Notes: generated from the sequence alone by a model not told the origin. Shown: positions 53,399 to 62,479, counted from the stretch's first letter. The stretch is 64,000 nucleotides of DNA from Wenzhouxiangella sp042310355 (GCF_042310355.1 NZ_JBHJMR010000001.1:1-64000), one strand, 5' to 3'. Program-made: numbers and translations.

Positions 53399-56300
53399 GT
53401 GTCGACGCTGACGCTCGTTGCCGCCGGGCTGGCCTGGCTGGGCCTGCTGTTTGCCGTCGCGCTATTCGGCGAGCGCTCGCAAACGCGCTGGCAAAAGCTC
53501 TGGCCGGTTGTCTATTCCCTGTCCCTGGCGGTCTACTGCACGGCCTGGACGTTCTACGGCACCACCACGCAGGCGGCCCGCTCGGGCTGGCCCATACCGC
53601 CGACCTTTATCGGCACCATTGTCCTGTTCGTGGTCTTCTTTCCCTTCCTGCGTCGCCTGGTGGCGCTGAGCAAGGCCACCAATGCCACGAGCATCGCCGA
53701 CTTCATCGCCACGCGCTTCGGTAAATCGTCGATGCTGGCCGCCGCGGTGACCGGGGTCGCGGTCATCGGCATCGTTCCCTACATTTCGCTTCAGCTGCAA
53801 GCGGTGGCCATGAGCTTTGAGGCCGTGCACGGCCGGGTTGCCGCCGGCGAGTCGGCTGCCTGGCAGGATCTCGCCCTGTACGCGGCGATCATCATGGCCG
53901 TGTTCGCCATGCTCTTCGGCACGCGCCGGGCGGCGGCGACCGAGCACAACCGCGGCCTGGTGCTGGCCATGGGATTCGAATCCCTGCTCAAGCTGGCCGC
54001 CATGCTGGCCTTGGGCGGCTTCGTGATCTTCGGCCTGTTCTCCGGGCCGGGCGATTTTGCCGAGCGCGCGCCCTCGCCGGAGTTTTCCGGGCTCGACTCC
54101 TTCCTGACGCTCATGCTGCTCGGAGCGCTGGCCATGTTCACGCTGCCGCACCAGTTCCATATCGGCGTGGTCGAGTGCCGCCAGGAGCGCCACCTGCGCA
54201 CGGCGCGCTGGTTGTTTCCGCTGTTCCTGGTGCTGATCAGCCTGCCGATCCTGCCGTTGGCGCGCGCCGGCAATGCGCTGCTCGAAGGCGTGGTCGCGCC
54301 CGACCTGTACGTGCTGATGCTGCCGCTGAGCGAGGGGCAGCAGGGCCTGGCGCTGCTGGCCTTCCTGGGCGGGCTCAGTGCCGCGACCTCGATGGTCATC
54401 CTCGCCAGCCTGACCCTGTCGATCATGATCGGCAATCACTGGCTGACGCCGGCACTGCTCAATCGGCACTGGGGCCGGGTCAGCGAGCTGGGTATCCCCG
54501 TGCGCCAGCAACGCCGGCTGGGCATCGTCGTCGTGCTGTTGCTGGCCTACGTCTACAGTCGCTCGATCGGGGTCGCTGACGCCCTGGCCGATATCGGGGC
54601 GCTGTCCTTCTCGGGGCTGGCGCAGCTCGGCCCGGCGGTGATCCTGGCCGTCTACCGGCCGGGCCTGTCGGCGCGCGCGATCCTGGCCGGCATCGTTGCC
54701 GGCGTGGGCGTCTGGGCCTATGTGCTGTTCCTGCCGCTGTTGCTGACCGGTTTCGGCGCCCAGGCCGACTGGATGAGCACCGGGCCGCTCGGCCTGACCT
54801 GGCTGGCGCCGGAGAACCTGTTCGGCATGGAGGCGTTCGCGCCCCTGACCCGGGCGGTGGTGGCCAGCCTGGCGGTCAACCTGATCGTGACGCTGCTCGG
54901 GGTTCGGCTCGGTCCCGCGCCGGGGCAGGACGCCGACGAAGAAGACCCGATGCGCCCGGATATTCTCTATCGCCTGGCCGAGCGATTTCTGCCCGAAGCG
55001 CGCCTGGAGTCGCTTTTCGCCGAACGCCGCGATGCCCGCGCGATGGCCGCCCGCCTCGAACACGAACTGGCCGCTGTGGTCGGTTCGGCCTCGGCGCGGC
55101 TGCTGCTGGATGCCGCGCGTCGGCGCACCCCGGCGCCGCTGGACACCGTCGCCGACCTGGTCGGGCAGGCCGCCGAGCAGGCGCGCTTCAGCCGAGAGGT
55201 CCTGTCCGGTGCGCTGGAAAACATGAGCCAGGGGGTGTGCGTGGTCGATCGCGACATGCGCCTGGTGGCCTGGAACAGCGCTTACCTGGCGCTGTTCGAT
55301 TATCCGGAGGAGTTGATCCGGGTCGGCCGTCCGGTCGCCGACCTGTTGCGCCACAACGCCGAGTCCGGCCTGATGGGCGGCGGCGACATCGAACGCAAGA
55401 TCCAGCGCCGTCTGGCCCACAAGCGCGCCGGGACGCGTCACCGCATCGAGCGTCCCTGGCCCGACGGGCGCATCATCGAGATCCGGGGCAACCCGATGCC
55501 CGGCGGCGGCTTCGTGGCGACCTTCACCGACGTGACCGCTTTCCGCAACGCCGAGGAAGAACTTCGGCGCATCAACGAAACTCTGGAGCAGCGCGTCGTC
55601 GCGCGCACCGGTGAACTCGAGCAGGCCAAGGTGGAAGCCGAGCGCGCCAGCGAGGCAAAGACGCGTTTCCTGGCGGCGGTCAGCCACGACCTGGTCCAGC
55701 CGCTCAATGCCGCCCAGCTACTCACCCACGCCCTCGCGGGGCGCGTCTCAGACGCGCGATCGCGCCAGTCGCTGGCCCAGATCTCGGGTGCGCTGGGCGC
55801 GACCGAAGACCTGATCGAGGGGCTGCTCGATATCTCACGCCTGGACGCGGGCGGTATGGAGCCCCGGCTCAGCCGTTTCCCGCTGGGCGAGCTGTTCTCG
55901 CAGCTGCAGGGCGAGTTCTCGGTGCTGGCGAGCGAACGCGGCCTGAAACTCGCCTGTGTGGAGACCGGGCTGTGGGTGGAGACCGACCCGCAGTTGCTGC
56001 GGCGAATCCTGCAGAACTTCCTTTCCAACGCCGTGCGCTATACCCGCAAGGGGCGGGTGCTCATCGGCTGCCGACGGCGCGGTGATCGCGTGCTCATCGG
56101 GGTCTGGGATACCGGGCCGGGCATTGGCGCCGAGGACCAGGCGGTCATCTTCGAGGAGTTCCGCCGCCTGGACGATCGCCAGCACGCGCCGGGCCTGGGG
56201 CTGGGCCTGGCCATCGCCGAGCGCATGGCGCGGCTGCTCGACCACGAGATCGAACTGGCCAGCCAGCCTGGCCGGGGCACCATGTTCGGGGTCTACGTGC

Positions 56301-56734
56301 CGCGCGCGCAAGCCGAGCGGGCGGCGCCCGGCCGTCAGCAGGACCGTTCCGAGCCGGGTTCGGGGCGCGTGCTCATCGTCGACAACGAGGCGGCCATGCT
56401 CGGCTCCCTGGATACGCTGGTGTCGGGCTGGGGCTTCGAAGTCCGCGTGGCCAGCAATACCGAGCAGGCCCTGGCGGCGGCCGAGCGTTTCGAGCCGGAG
56501 CTGCTGGTGGTCGATTTTCATCTCGACGAGGGGCACACCGGCCTGGAGTTGCTCGATGCCCTGCGCGAGGCCGGCTGCCGGCGCCCGGCGATCCTGATCA
56601 GCGCCGATCACGCCGCCGAAGTACGGCAGGCGGCCCGGCGGGCCGGCTGCGAGTTCCTGCACAAGCCGATCCGTCCCCTGGCGCTGCGTTCGCTGATGAC
56701 GCGAATGATGCCGCGCCGGCGACGAGGAGGGTGA
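53399..56734 (+). CDS. Hybrid sensor histidine kinase with sodium-symporter-like sensor
   Basis: 1111 aa from GTG at 53399. Residues about 1-500 form a 13-helix sodium:solute-symporter domain (CbrA/PutP-like). About 600-720 is a PAS domain (SQGVCVVDRDMRLVAWNSAYL), then a coiled coil, HisKA with phospho-acceptor H763 (FLAAVSHDLVQPLNAAQLL), HATPase (NFLSNAVRYTRKGRVLIG, DTGPGIG, GLGLGLAIAERMA) and a C-terminal receiver with D1039 (VVDFHLDEG). CbrA-type kinases sense nutrients or transport. No separate response regulator lies beside it. Confidence 0.92.
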   Translation: MSTLTLVAAGLAWLGLLFAVALFGERSQTRWQKLWPVVYSLSLAVYCTAWTFYGTTTQAARSGWPIPPTFIGTIVLFVVFFPFLRRLVALSKATNATSIADFIATRFGKSSMLAAAVTGVAVIGIVPYISLQLQAVAMSFEAVHGRVAAGESAAWQDLALYAAIIMAVFAMLFGTRRAAATEHNRGLVLAMGFESLLKLAAMLALGGFVIFGLFSGPGDFAERAPSPEFSGLDSFLTLMLLGALAMFTLPHQFHIGVVECRQERHLRTARWLFPLFLVLISLPILPLARAGNALLEGVVAPDLYVLMLPLSEGQQGLALLAFLGGLSAATSMVILASLTLSIMIGNHWLTPALLNRHWGRVSELGIPVRQQRRLGIVVVLLLAYVYSRSIGVADALADIGALSFSGLAQLGPAVILAVYRPGLSARAILAGIVAGVGVWAYVLFLPLLLTGFGAQADWMSTGPLGLTWLAPENLFGMEAFAPLTRAVVASLAVNLIVTLLGVRLGPAPGQDADEEDPMRPDILYRLAERFLPEARLESLFAERRDARAMAARLEHELAAVVGSASARLLLDAARRRTPAPLDTVADLVGQAAEQARFSREVLSGALENMSQGVCVVDRDMRLVAWNSAYLALFDYPEELIRVGRPVADLLRHNAESGLMGGGDIERKIQRRLAHKRAGTRHRIERPWPDGRIIEIRGNPMPGGGFVATFTDVTAFRNAEEELRRINETLEQRVVARTGELEQAKVEAERASEAKTRFLAAVSHDLVQPLNAAQLLTHALAGRVSDARSRQSLAQISGALGATEDLIEGLLDISRLDAGGMEPRLSRFPLGELFSQLQGEFSVLASERGLKLACVETGLWVETDPQLLRRILQNFLSNAVRYTRKGRVLIGCRRRGDRVLIGVWDTGPGIGAEDQAVIFEEFRRLDDRQHAPGLGLGLAIAERMARLLDHEIELASQPGRGTMFGVYVPRAQAERAAPGRQQDRSEPGSGRVLIVDNEAAMLGSLDTLVSGWGFEVRVASNTEQALAAAERFEPELLVVDFHLDEGHTGLELLDALREAGCRRPAILISADHAAEVRQAARRAGCEFLHKPIRPLALRSLMTRMMPRRRRGG

Positions 56735-56799
56735 CCGGAGTCGGGGGTGGAGTCCTCGATTGGGGTCCGTAAATCCCCGGTCTTCAGGTCATGGTTCGA

Positions 56800-57066
56800 G
56801 CTTGAAAATTCCAAATTTCAAGCACCAATTTTCAAACAAATTCCAATGACCAAAATTCCAATGAGCCCAAACGGAACCCTGGCCAGGTCACGGGATTTGC
56901 CGCTGTCCCCGACCGGATCGACCCGAACGGACCTTGCAACACGATGCCTGTACCTGACCATGTCCACAGACGGACCACTTTGGCTCCATGACCGTTTCGG
57001 TCATTGAAAATTCGGTCCTTCGAAAATTGTTTGAAAATTGGTAATTGGTAATTGGTAATTGGTGCT
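56800..57066. repeat. Palindromic short-repeat array 5
   Basis: GCTTGAAA (56800-56807) faces TTTCAAGC (56816-56823). The long left arm (56821-56864) starts AGCACCAATT and the right arm (57001-57066) ends AATTGGTGCT; three perfect ATTGGTA heptamers (57037-57057) expand only the right arm. The rest of the 355-bp gap between the kinase and the DUF1704 gene (56865-57000) shows no gene. This is the only array not directly beside a stop codon. Confidence 0.8.
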
Positions 57067-57089
57067 TATACCAACCGGCTTTGCCAAGC

Positions 57090-58409
57090 TCAAGAAAACC
57101 TCGCCACTGGCGCGGTCGCCAGTACTTCAGCGTATCGCTCGTGCACGCGTCCCATCCGAACGCGCCCGAGAAAGCCGGAGTAGGCCAGGTAGGCGACCAG
57201 GAAGCGGCGGTCGGCGGCCCAGCGGGGCAGGAACTTCGGTGCCTTGAGCAGCCCCATCTCGGCGAGCTCGCACAGCACCGGCATGTCGGCCAGCGCCAGC
57301 TTGCCGCAGAACAGCAGCTGCAGCACGTCGGCCCGGCCGGCGGCGACCACCGAGCGCAGGAAGTCGTGCACCCGCAACAGGCCGTCGAGGTAGACCACGT
57401 CCTTGGTGAACGGCGCGCCGCCGCCGAGCACGCCGCCGCGGAAGACCCGGCGGGCCTGCTCGAAGGCGGTGCGCTGCAGTTCCCCGTCGGTCGGTGCAAC
57501 GGCCTGCCGTGCCGCGGCGATGCGGCCCTGCTCGAGGAAGTGCCGGTAGACCTCGACGAAATCCGCGCCGTCGACGGCCATCTGGATGGCCAGGACGCGG
57601 TCGGCCAGGCGCTTGAGCCGATCGACGTCCATGCCGCCGGTGATGAACTCGGCGAACACGGCCAGGCCTTCCTGGGTGCGCGTGGTGCCCGGATGGCTGG
57701 CGGCGAGGATGGGAAGCGCCGTCTGGGCGCGCCCGTTGAGCGCGGTCGCGACGTGGATGCCGGCTTCGTGGTGAATGAGCTGCTCGACGTCGCGGTCGGT
57801 GAAACGGGCGCCGGCGCGGATGCGGATGCGGTCGGCCCCGGCGGTTGCGTTGGCCGAGAGCTGATCGACGATTTCCACCTCGGGTGCGTCGTCTCCGAAA
57901 AATCGCGTCGCGGCCGCGCGCATTCGGCGGGCGACGTCTTCGTCGGTGGCGCTGGCGTCGTCGGGCGCGCCCAGGTCGAGGTGGTCGAGTCGGTCGATCA
58001 CCTCGTGCAGTCGGCGCGCCAGCTGCAGGGGGCTGTCGTTGGAGTCAGGAAGCGCCTCCCCGGGGCTTCCGTAGAGCTCTCGCGAGGCGGCGAAGAAGTC
58101 CGGGGTGCCGATGTGTTCGAGCATGCGGGCGGCCAGGCCCAGGCGTTGCGCGATGCGCTCGAGCCATTCGCGCGCCGGTCCGCTCTCGGCGATCAGGGGG
58201 CGGGCGCGCTGAAGGGCGTTGTGCACGGCGGCGGTTTCGACGGCCGGGTAGTCCACCTGCGGCAGCTCGCGGCCGCCGCGCGCGAGGAAGCGTTCGCGCA
58301 CCTCGAGCGGCCAGGCCAGCAGCCCGAGAATGCGCAGTGGTTGTTCGGCTTCGCGCAGGGCCGCGGCCGCGCGCGTGATCCGGTCAGCGACGGGGGACAG
58401 GGGAGTCAC
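57090..58409 (-). CDS. DUF1704 family putative metallopeptidase (QEGLA motif)
   Basis: 439 aa. The family signature TQEGLAVFAEF is at about residues 245-255, and HHEAGIHVATALNG about 30 residues before it gives an HExxxH zinc motif. Bacterial members are named flavohaemoglobin expression-modulating QEGLA proteins; eukaryotic relatives (MATCAP) are tubulin-tyrosine peptidases with this same HExxxH motif. The substrate here is unknown. Divergent from oleA, convergent with the kinase across array 5. Confidence 0.85.
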   Translation of the reverse strand: MTPLSPVADRITRAAAALREAEQPLRILGLLAWPLEVRERFLARGGRELPQVDYPAVETAAVHNALQRARPLIAESGPAREWLERIAQRLGLAARMLEHIGTPDFFAASRELYGSPGEALPDSNDSPLQLARRLHEVIDRLDHLDLGAPDDASATDEDVARRMRAAATRFFGDDAPEVEIVDQLSANATAGADRIRIRAGARFTDRDVEQLIHHEAGIHVATALNGRAQTALPILAASHPGTTRTQEGLAVFAEFITGGMDVDRLKRLADRVLAIQMAVDGADFVEVYRHFLEQGRIAAARQAVAPTDGELQRTAFEQARRVFRGGVLGGGAPFTKDVVYLDGLLRVHDFLRSVVAAGRADVLQLLFCGKLALADMPVLCELAEMGLLKAPKFLPRWAADRRFLVAYLAYSGFLGRVRMGRVHERYAEVLATAPVARFS

Positions 58410-58443
58410 AGTCTGGTGAAGGGTTTCGACCGCATTTTCAGGC

Positions 58444-58449
58444 TATAAT
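58444..58449 (+). promoter_or_regulatory. TATAAT box upstream of oleA
   Basis: A perfect -10 hexamer, 50 bp before the oleA start, in the DUF1704-oleA divergent region. No matching -35 stands out at 17 bp. Confidence 0.45.
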
Positions 58450-58499
58450 AACCTGTTAACTTCACGAACTGCCCTACAACGCGGCCAGGATAGAAATCA

Positions 58500-59516
58500 A
58501 TGCTGTTTGACAATGTCGTCATCAAGTCGGTGGCCTCGGTGGATGCCCCGCACACGATCACGAGTGCCGAAACTCGCGACCGCCTCGAACCCACCCTCAA
58601 GAAGCTGCACGTGCGGGGCAACCCGTTGATCGACCTGGCCGGTATCGAGGAGCGTCGCTTCTGGGACGAGGGCGTCATGCCTTCCCAGGCGGCGACCATG
58701 GCCGCCGAAAAGGCGCTGGCGCGGGCCGACATCGATCCCGACCGGGTCGGCATCCTGATCAATACATCGGTGTCGCGCGATTTTCTCGAGCCGTCGACGG
58801 CCTGCATGGTGCACGGCAATCTCAAGCTGGCCAATACCTGTGAAAGCTTCGACGTGGGTAATGCCTGCCTGGCCTTCATCAACGGCATGAACATCGCCGC
58901 GCACATGCTCGACCGCGGCGAGATCGACTACGCCCTGATCGTCAATGCCGAGAACAGCCGCGAGATCAACGACACCACGATCGAGCGCCTGCTCCAGCCC
59001 AAGGTCACGCGCAAGCAGTTCAAGAGCGAGTTCGCCAGCCTGACCCTGGGCTCCGGCGCCGCGGCCATGATCATGTCGCGCGGCGATCTCGAACCCGACG
59101 GTCACCAGTACAAGGGCGGGGTCTCGCGCGCGGCGACCGAGTTCAACAACCTCTGCCGCGGCTACAATCACCAGATGTGGACCGACACGAAAAGCCTACT
59201 GCGCGAGGGCATGAAGCTCGCCGGCGTGACTTATTCCACCGCCCGCCAGGTGCTCGGCTGGGTCGCCAACGAGCTCGATCACGTGGTCATTCACCAGGTC
59301 TCACGCGTCCACACCGAAGCCTTCATCCGCGCCTTCGGCGTCGAACCCGAACGCGTCTACCGCATCTTCCCGAAATTCGGCAATATCGGCCCCGCTTCCA
59401 TCCCGACGGTGCTGAGCAAGATCGTCGACGAAAACCGCGTTCAGCGTGGCGACAAGATTGCCCTTATGGGGATTGGTTCCGGACTGAACTGCTGCATGGC
59501 CGAGGTGGTCTGGTAA
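58500..59516 (+). CDS. oleA: Acyl-CoA thioester condensing enzyme OleA
   Basis: 338 aa thiolase-fold enzyme of the FabH/OleA type. It joins two fatty acyl-CoAs head to head into a 2-alkyl-3-ketoacid, the first step of long-chain olefin synthesis. Catalytic C123 lies in FDVGNACLAFING, His in VVIHQVSRVH and Asn in FPKFGNIGPASIP. Followed by oleB and oleC, which supports OleA over a plain KAS III. Confidence 0.9.
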   Translation: MLFDNVVIKSVASVDAPHTITSAETRDRLEPTLKKLHVRGNPLIDLAGIEERRFWDEGVMPSQAATMAAEKALARADIDPDRVGILINTSVSRDFLEPSTACMVHGNLKLANTCESFDVGNACLAFINGMNIAAHMLDRGEIDYALIVNAENSREINDTTIERLLQPKVTRKQFKSEFASLTLGSGAAAMIMSRGDLEPDGHQYKGGVSRAATEFNNLCRGYNHQMWTDTKSLLREGMKLAGVTYSTARQVLGWVANELDHVVIHQVSRVHTEAFIRAFGVEPERVYRIFPKFGNIGPASIPTVLSKIVDENRVQRGDKIALMGIGSGLNCCMAEVVW

Positions 59517-59520
59517 ACGC

Positions 59521-59598
59521 GTTGGCTTGTTATCTGGTTGGCTGGTTAGCTTGTTGTTGCCGGAACCAGCCAACTAGCCAACCAGCAAACTAGCCAAC
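59521..59598. repeat. Palindromic octamer array 6 (oleA-oleB)
   Basis: Two 35-bp arms, 59521-59555 and 59564-59598, are reverse complements at 29 of 35 positions and consist of AGCCAACT-type 8-bp units. The loop is only 8 nt. It starts 4 bases after the oleA stop and ends 12 bases before the oleB ATG. Confidence 0.85.
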
Positions 59599-59610
59599 AA
59601 AGGCAAGCGA

Positions 59611-60498
59611 ATGCCCGTGGGATCCGAAAAACTCTTTCCCTTCGAAAGCCACTACCATCTCCAGTCCGCCGGCCACCGCATGCACTACGTGGACGAGGGG
59701 CCGCTGGAAGGTCAGCCGGTAGTGATGGTGCACGGTAATCCGACCTGGTCGTTCTACTACCGCAATGTCATCACCGCCTTGAAGGGAGACTGCCGCTGCC
59801 TGGCGCTCGATCACGTCGGTATGGGACTTTCCGACCGGCCCGACGAGTCGGTCTACGACTATACAATGGCCAGCCGCGTGGCCGACCTGGGCCACTGGCT
59901 CGACGAGGTCGAGCCCGAGCGCGAGATCGATCTGGTGGTGCACGACTGGGGCGGGGCGATCGCGATGGCCTGGGCGGTGCAGAACCCTGAGCGCGTTCGG
60001 CGCATCGTGCTGCTCAATACCTGGGCCTTTACCATCCCCGAGGACGAAAGCCTGCCGATGGCGCTGAAGTTCGCCCGAACCGGCCTGGGTGGTTTCCTGG
60101 TCAACCGCTTCAACGCCTTTTCCGGCCTGGCCGTGAAGATGGCGACCACCGGCAAGCTGGAACGCCAGGTCGCGCAGGGCCTGACCGCGCCGTACCGCGA
60201 TGGCCCGAAGAGTCGCCTGGCCACGCTGCGCTTCGTGCAGGACATTCCCCTCAAGGCATCCGACAAGGCCTGGCCGGTACTGGCCGAAACCGAGAAGCAT
60301 CTCGACCGCCTGGCCGACAAGCCGATCAAGTTCATCTGGGGCGGCAAGGACTTCGTCTTCGACGACCGCGTGCTCGATATCTGGCGCAAGACCTGGCCGC
60401 AGGCCGAGATCGAGTACCTCGAAAACGCCGGTCACTACGTCCTCGAAGACGCGCCGGAGCGGGTCGTAGCTGGTATTCGGCAGTTTCTCGGTCAGTAA
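59611..60498 (+). CDS. oleB: Beta-lactone decarboxylase OleB
   Basis: 295 aa alpha/beta hydrolase of the haloalkane dehalogenase type. HGNPTWSFYYRNVI carries the oxyanion region, VVHDWGGAIAMAWA the nucleophile (D112), and the C-terminal ENAGHYVLEDAPE the catalytic His. OleB converts the beta-lactone made by OleC to the olefin and CO2. By sequence alone it could be a dehalogenase; position between oleA and oleC decides. Confidence 0.88.
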   Translation: MPVGSEKLFPFESHYHLQSAGHRMHYVDEGPLEGQPVVMVHGNPTWSFYYRNVITALKGDCRCLALDHVGMGLSDRPDESVYDYTMASRVADLGHWLDEVEPEREIDLVVHDWGGAIAMAWAVQNPERVRRIVLLNTWAFTIPEDESLPMALKFARTGLGGFLVNRFNAFSGLAVKMATTGKLERQVAQGLTAPYRDGPKSRLATLRFVQDIPLKASDKAWPVLAETEKHLDRLADKPIKFIWGGKDFVFDDRVLDIWRKTWPQAEIEYLENAGHYVLEDAPERVVAGIRQFLGQ

Positions 60499-60504
60499 AA
60501 AGCT

Positions 60505-60660
60505 TTGTCCACAGATGAACACAGATGAACACAGATATAGATCTAAAAGAAGGAACCTGACGGAATAGCCGGATCTTCTGAGATAAAGGGTTTCTTTCAG
60601 GGTGTTCTGGTTCGAGTTTTCTTGTTCTATCTGTGTTTATCTGTGTTCATCTGTGGACAA
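60505..60660. repeat. Palindromic decamer array 7 (oleB-oleC)
   Basis: 32-bp arms 60505-60536 and 60629-60660 match as reverse complements at 31 of 32 positions; the unit is ACAGATGAAC (10 bp). A 92-nt loop separates them. It starts 6 bases after the oleB stop. Confidence 0.9.
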
Positions 60661-60685
60661 TTAGATTTTGATTTTTTGTGGAATC

Positions 60686-62323
60686 ATGGCCCCTGAACAG
60701 CAAATCAACATCGCCCACGCCCTGACCCGGCAGGCCGAGGCTCAGCCGGAGGCGATTGCGCTGATCCTGCCGACGAAACGATCGGCCGACGGCTGGGTCG
60801 ACCGGCGCTGGACCTATCGCCAGCTCAACGAACTGACCGACCGGCTGGCCGCCGGGCTGCAGGCGAAGGGTATCGGCAAAGGCACCCGCGCGGCTTTCAT
60901 GGTGCCGCCCTCGCTGGAATTCTTCGCCCTGTTCTTTGCCCTGTTCAAGGCCGGCGCCGTGCCGGTGCTGATCGATCCGGGCATCGGGCTCAAACCCCTC
61001 AAGACCTGTCTGGCCGAGGCCGAGCCCGAGGTGTTCATCGGGGTCACTCGAGCGCAGATCGCACGCATGGTCTTCGGCTGGGCGCGCGGCAGCATCCGGC
61101 AGACGATCACCGTCGGTCCGCGGCCGTTCTGGCGGGGCCTGAAATATTCCGATTTGCTGTCGGCGCGCATCGAGGATTTCGCGGCTCCCGAGGTCGGCGC
61201 CGAAGACGAGGCGGCCATCCTGTTCACCTCCGGCTCGACCGGTATTCCAAAGGGCGTGGTCTACCGCCACCGCATGTTCGCCGCCCAGGTCGAGTTGCTG
61301 CGCGAGACCTTCGGGGTCGAGCCCGGCGAGGTCGATCTGCCGACCTTTCCGCCGTTCGCCCTGTTCGATCCGGCGCTGGGCATGACCTCGGTCATCCCGA
61401 TCATGGACTTCACGCGACCGGCCAAGGCCGACCCGGACATGCTGGTCAGCCTGATCGAAACCTATGGCGTGACCCACCTGTTCGGCTCACCGGCGCTGAT
61501 GAATACGCTCAGCCGCCACATGGAGAAGCACGCTATCCGCATTCCGGGCGTCAAGCGCGCGCTGTCGGCCGGCGCGCCGGTGCCGCCGGCGGTGATCGAG
61601 CGCATGCACTCAGCCCTCGACCCCTGGTCGGATATCCACACCCCCTACGGCGCGACCGAGGCCCTGCCGGTGGCCACCATGGCCGGGCGCGAGCTGGTCG
61701 GCGAACTCTCCGACGGCAATCGATCCGGCAAGGGCATCTGCATCGGTCGGCCGCTGGCCGCCAACGAGGTGCGCATCATTCCGGTTTCCGACCAGCCGAT
61801 CGACCTGACCGAGTACGCGGGAGAAGTCGCCGACGGTGATATTGGCGAGATCTGCGTGGCCGGTCCCACGGTCACCGATACCTATTTCAAGCGCGAGCGC
61901 CAGACCCGCGAGGCCAAGATGACCGACAGCCAGGGTCGCGTCTGGCACCGCATGGGCGACCTGGGCTGGATGGACGACGCGGGGCGGCTGTGGTTCTGTG
62001 GCCGCAAGTCCGAGCGCGTGGTCACACCCGAGGGCACGCTGTTCACCGAATGCGTCGAGGGCCCGGTCAACGCCGTCGAGGGCGTGTTCCGCTCGGCGCT
62101 GGTCGGCGTCGGCGAAAAAGGCCGGCAGGAACCGGTGATCGTCATCGAGCCCGAGGTAGACGCTGACCAGGCCGTCGTCGAGGCCGCCGTGCGCGAGGTC
62201 CTCTCGCGCCACTGGCTCACCCGCGAAATCCGGCGCGTGCTGTTCAAGGAGTCCTTCCCCGTCGACATCCGCCACAATGCCAAGATCCGCCGGAGGGAAC
62301 TGGCCGAGTGGGCAGCCGGGTGA
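60686..62323 (+). CDS. oleC: Beta-lactone synthetase OleC (AMP-ligase family)
   Basis: 545 aa from ATG at 60686; TTG at 60668 is a poorer alternative. ANL-family adenylating enzyme: LFTSGSTGIPKGVVYRH (P-loop), PYGATEALPVATM, GRVWHRMGDLGWMDDAGRLWFCGR. OleC adenylates the beta-hydroxy acid and closes it to a beta-lactone. The usual oleD reductase, which makes that beta-hydroxy acid, is not in the window. Confidence 0.9.
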   Translation: MAPEQQINIAHALTRQAEAQPEAIALILPTKRSADGWVDRRWTYRQLNELTDRLAAGLQAKGIGKGTRAAFMVPPSLEFFALFFALFKAGAVPVLIDPGIGLKPLKTCLAEAEPEVFIGVTRAQIARMVFGWARGSIRQTITVGPRPFWRGLKYSDLLSARIEDFAAPEVGAEDEAAILFTSGSTGIPKGVVYRHRMFAAQVELLRETFGVEPGEVDLPTFPPFALFDPALGMTSVIPIMDFTRPAKADPDMLVSLIETYGVTHLFGSPALMNTLSRHMEKHAIRIPGVKRALSAGAPVPPAVIERMHSALDPWSDIHTPYGATEALPVATMAGRELVGELSDGNRSGKGICIGRPLAANEVRIIPVSDQPIDLTEYAGEVADGDIGEICVAGPTVTDTYFKRERQTREAKMTDSQGRVWHRMGDLGWMDDAGRLWFCGRKSERVVTPEGTLFTECVEGPVNAVEGVFRSALVGVGEKGRQEPVIVIEPEVDADQAVVEAAVREVLSRHWLTREIRRVLFKESFPVDIRHNAKIRRRELAEWAAG

Positions 62324-62327
62324 AAAG

Positions 62328-62402
62328 CAAATTCGAAATTCGAAGCACCGAATCCGAAACAGGCTCCTCCCGCACCAGTGACCGTTTCGAATTTCGAATT
62401 TG
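62328..62402. repeat. Palindromic heptamer array 8 (oleC-prpD-like)
   Basis: CAAATTCGAAATTCGAA (62328-62344) and its reverse complement (62386-62402) form 17-bp perfect arms of AAATTCG heptamers, about 41 nt apart. It starts 4 bases after the oleC stop. Confidence 0.85.
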
Positions 62403-62479
62403 TGGGTCAAACCGCCGCCTGCCTGGGTTCAGTGCCTTAAAATAGCCCGTTTGACCCACACCCATCAGGAGCCCCACCC

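Noticed and set aside
53368..53412. 14-codon upstream open frame overlapping the kinase start
   Set aside because: It has an ATG but no ribosome binding site, and its coding composition is not distinctive.
53462..55687. 741-aa minus-strand open frame
   Set aside because: Antisense to the sensor kinase, Q/R/G-rich, no domain; shadow.
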